A stretch of 64,000 nucleotides of DNA from Schauerella fraxinea. GTDB lineage: Bacteria > Pseudomonadota > Gammaproteobacteria > Burkholderiales > Burkholderiaceae_B. The stretch's first letter is position 1; each line of letters opens with the position of its first letter. Of the stretch, positions 62,162 through 64,000 are shown piece by piece. The DNA is taken from NCBI GenBank assembly GCA_030849965.1, contig JAVDKL010000001.1:2958554-3022553 (forward strand), written 5' to 3'. The notes under the pieces are model-generated. The model made no database searches, was not told the origin of the DNA, and saw only the letters and a program-made list of their open reading frames with translations. The position numbers and the translations under genes are program-made.

Positions 62162-62235
62162 TGGAGCGGGTGAAGGGAATCGAACCCTCGTCGTAAGCTT
62201 GGAAGGCTTCTGCTCTACCATTGAGCTACACCCGC
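62162..62235 (-). tRNA. glyT: tRNA-Gly (anticodon TCC)
   Basis: A 74-nt gene starting GCGGGTGTAGCTCAATGG and ending with encoded CCA. The loop reads CTTCCAA, giving anticodon TCC. It lies between tRNA-Tyr and tRNA-Thr in the tufB-type operon. Confidence 0.97.
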
Positions 62236-62423
62236 GCCGATTGGATTCACCGCCACTGCCCCGCACCCATCGCCGCACATTCGCTAACCCACGCGACCCG
62301 TAGAAGTCACAACCTTGATGGGGAAATCGAGTTTCCTAGAGGACAAGTCCTCCCAAGGCCGCTGCTTTTAGGCGCAGTCAGGCTGGCGCAATGGCACAAC
62401 GATGGATGTTGAAACAGGCTCTC

Positions 62424-62510
62424 TGGTGGAGGAGGTTGGATTCGAACCAACGTAGACGCAAGGTCAACAGATTTACAGTCTGCCCCCTTTAACCACTCGG
62501 GCACCCCTCC
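62424..62510 (-). tRNA. tyrU: tRNA-Tyr (anticodon GTA)
   Basis: An 87-nt class-II tRNA starting GGAGGGGTGCCCGAGTGG with a long variable arm and encoded CCA. The anticodon stem CAGA/TCTG frames GTA. It is the first gene of the operon, about 10 nt after the predicted start. The 188-nt spacer to tRNA-Gly (62236-62423) holds no gene, only a GAGGAC/GTCCTC hairpin at 62339-62352. Confidence 0.97.
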
Positions 62511-62525
62511 AGCGGAGAACCTCAA

Positions 62526-62554
62526 ATTATGGAGAGTTTCGATGCCCATGTCAA
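62526..62554 (-). promoter_or_regulatory. Strong sigma-70 promoter of the tRNA-tuf operon
   Basis: On the minus strand a perfect TTGACA (62549-62554) and CATAAT (62526-62531, five of six) are spaced by exactly 17 bp. They lie 16 bp upstream of tRNA-Tyr and so fit a stable-RNA promoter. The spacing and match make this the best promoter in the window. Confidence 0.8.
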
Positions 62555-62607
62555 ACCGGTATGGGGAAAATATCGTGATTTCCTGCAAATTTTTTTGCTG
62601 GACCGTG

Positions 62608-62640
62608 AAAAAAACGCCACGGTGCCGGTTTTCCGCGGCG
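62608..62640 (-). terminator. Intrinsic terminator upstream of the tRNA operon
   Basis: On the minus strand 8-bp arms (62633-62640 and 62615-62622, one G-T pair) are followed by seven T (62608-62614). It would end transcription from the alcohol dehydrogenase gene, 150 nt downstream of its stop, and shields the tRNA promoter. Confidence 0.8.
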
Positions 62641-62673
62641 CGATTGGGGACGAAGCGGCGCGATGACCAGCCA

Positions 62674-62750
62674 TTCACTGCTCACTGCTCACTGCTCACT
62701 GCTCACTGCTCATCGCTCACCGCTCGCCGCTCGCCGCTCGGCCTTCACCG
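62674..62750. repeat. Tandem heptanucleotide repeat, about 11 units
   Basis: Eleven consecutive 7-bp units run from 62674 to 62750. Four in a row are exactly CTCACTG (62681-62708); the flanking units drift (TTCACTG, CTCATCG, CTCACCG, CTCGCCG twice, CTCGGCC, TTCACCG). It lies in the 279-bp gap 62511-62789, between the stop of the alcohol dehydrogenase gene and the terminator and promoter of the tRNA operon. It is not inside a credible gene. Variable copy number by slippage is plausible. Confidence 0.9.
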
Positions 62751-62789
62751 TGCGGCGCCCGCACAGAGCGCGCTACCCTGATTTTGCGA

Positions 62790-63956
62790 TCACGCCATGC
62801 GCCCGTGCACCGCGTCTTCAAAAAGCGTCCGATAGCGTGCCGCTCCCAGATCGATGGGATTGCTCGCAGCCGACGGATCGGCGGCCGCCTCTTCGCTCAC
62901 GGCCGCAGCCGCAGCCGCATGGATATCGATCTCGGCCAGGGTGTGGGCGATACCGAAGCGACGCCGCAGGTCGAGCACCCAATCGATGACGCCTTGCGAC
63001 GACTCGTCGGCCAGGCGGAGGTGCCGGGCGAGGCGCGATAACGGTTCTTCGATCGCGCTGCGATTGGCCTGCAGCACATAGGGCATCAGGATCGCGTTGA
63101 GCAGGCCGTGATGGGCGTCGTAGCGCGCGCCAAGCGGATGCGCGAGCGCATGCATTGCCCCCAATCCGCGCTGAAAGGCGGTGGCGCCCATGGCCGAGGC
63201 GACGAGCATGTAATAGCGCGCCTCAAGATCGCGGCCGTCGGCCACGGCGCGCGGCAGGTAGAGCGAAATCAACCGCATGGCCTCGAGCGCGATGCCGCTG
63301 GCCATCGGGTGAAATCCCGGCGCGCAATAGGCCTCGAGGTTATGCGACAGCGCATCCATACCGGTGGCCGCCGTCAACTGCACCGGCAGACCCACCGTCA
63401 GTTCCGGATCGAGGATGACCAGGCCCGGCAGCATCTTCGGATGAAAGATGAAGCGTTTGCGATGCGCCGTTTCGTCGGTGATGACCGACGCCCGCCCCAC
63501 TTCCGATCCGGTGCCGGAGGTGGTCGGCACCGCGATCACGGGCACCATTGCGGCCACGTCCACACGTTCGAATTGGGTGCCCACATCCTCGTAGTCCCAA
63601 AGCGCGCCCGTTTGATGCGCCATCAAGGCGATCGCCTTGCCTGCATCCAATGCCGAGCCGCCGCCGAACGCGATCACGCCGTCGTGCCGACCATCGCGCA
63701 GAACGGCCATGCCGTCGGCCACGTTACCCGACGTGGGATTGCCCTTGATGCCGTCGAAGCACGCGATGCGCAAGCCGGCAGCGCGACACGCCTCTAGCGC
63801 GCCCAGCACCATCGGCTGTTTCGACAAACCTGGATCGGTGACGAGCAACGGTGCCGTCATGCCGGCCGCGCGGCAGTACTGCGGCAGTGCGCCGATACGA
63901 CCCGGCCCGGCCTTGATGGAAGTGGGATAGTTCCAGTCGCCAGTGGGCAAACTCAT
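62790..63956 (-). CDS. Iron-containing (group III) alcohol dehydrogenase
   Basis: A 388-aa Fe-ADH family protein that reduces or oxidises an alcohol/aldehyde or keto acid with NAD(P). The cofactor motif is FGGGSALDAGKAIAL (about 97-110), followed by PTTSGTGSEVGRASVI. The metal ligands are in TGMDALSHNLEAY (Asp, His) and MHALAHPLGARYDAHHG (two His). The ATG at 63954-63956 has GAAGGAG upstream. The substrate is not predictable; neighbours on the right are outside the window. It points towards the tRNA operon and ends at the terminator at 62608-62640. Confidence 0.93.
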   Translation of the reverse strand: MSLPTGDWNYPTSIKAGPGRIGALPQYCRAAGMTAPLLVTDPGLSKQPMVLGALEACRAAGLRIACFDGIKGNPTSGNVADGMAVLRDGRHDGVIAFGGGSALDAGKAIALMAHQTGALWDYEDVGTQFERVDVAAMVPVIAVPTTSGTGSEVGRASVITDETAHRKRFIFHPKMLPGLVILDPELTVGLPVQLTAATGMDALSHNLEAYCAPGFHPMASGIALEAMRLISLYLPRAVADGRDLEARYYMLVASAMGATAFQRGLGAMHALAHPLGARYDAHHGLLNAILMPYVLQANRSAIEEPLSRLARHLRLADESSQGVIDWVLDLRRRFGIAHTLAEIDIHAAAAAAVSEEAAADPSAASNPIDLGAARYRTLFEDAVHGRMA

Positions 63957-64000
63957 GATGCATGACTCCTTCTTGCGAGCGGCGCGCCGTCAGGCACGCA

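Noticed and set aside
62674-62750. Possible CRISPR array.
   Set aside because: The units are 7 bp and contiguous, with no spacers and no cas genes.
62542-62781. Open frame of 79 codons through the heptamer repeat.
   Set aside because: Its sequence is mostly translated repeat and crosses a terminator; no homology is visible.

Overview
The window looks like a betaproteobacterial chromosome, most likely Burkholderiales and perhaps Alcaligenaceae (Bordetella/Achromobacter relatives). The grounds are: ribosomal and RNA polymerase proteins of Burkholderiales type (RpoB 1370 aa, S3 with a long Arg/Gly tail, S12 of 125 aa), high GC with strong third-position GC bias, two almost identical tuf genes, and the order rpoC / accessory DNA / rpsL-rpsG-fusA-tuf-rpsJ. 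The genus assignment is inference. I see no transposase, integrase, CRISPR array, phage gene or rRNA gene.

Layout. (1) 1-1060: start of the spc operon (rplN, rplX, partial rplE), minus strand. (2) 1475-2902: a plus-strand aldehyde dehydrogenase sitting exactly at the S10/spc operon junction. (3) 3012-7794: rplC to rpsQ, minus strand, with its own promoter and a leader of about 170 nt. (4) 8041-11400: an AraC-type regulator divergent from a Fur-box-preceded TonB siderophore receptor, which together separate rplC from rpsJ. (5) 11528-16300: rpsL-rpsG-fusA-tuf-rpsJ, minus strand. (6) 16789-40072: a type VI secretion (T6SS) locus in three blocks: tssJKLM-tagF-pseudokinase (minus), lipoprotein-FHA (plus), and tssABC-hcp-tagJ-tssEF-DUF3540-tssG-clpV-Imm35-like (minus). 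(7) 40306-48355: an IclR regulator divergent from a seven-gene operon with a polyamine/opine-type ABC transporter and a three-subunit HcnABC-like flavin/iron-sulfur dehydrogenase. (8) 48550-62510: the operon tRNA-Tyr, tRNA-Gly, tRNA-Thr, tuf, tRNA-Trp, secE, nusG, rplK, rplA, rplJ, rplL, rpoB, rpoC, all minus strand. (9) 62674-63956: a heptanucleotide tandem repeat and an iron-type alcohol dehydrogenase.

How it works together. Translation and transcription genes dominate and share one orientation. Accessory modules occupy operon boundaries: rpoC|rpsL, rpsJ|rplC and rpsQ|rplN. The two plus-strand modules meet the minus-strand core genes at strong bidirectional terminators (2930-2970, 11475-11506, 48482-48505). 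The T6SS has the membrane complex, baseplate, sheath, Hcp and ClpV, but no VgrG or PAAR gene in the window. It carries instead a DUF3540 protein with an OB-fold-plus-beta-helix look between tssF and tssG, a membrane-anchored PEGA pseudokinase that lacks the N-lobe and catalytic residues, and an Imm35/YrhB-like small protein with no partner toxin. The ABC/HcnABC-like operon encodes uptake plus oxidation of an unidentified amine or imino acid. These two regions are the best places to look for undescribed biology.
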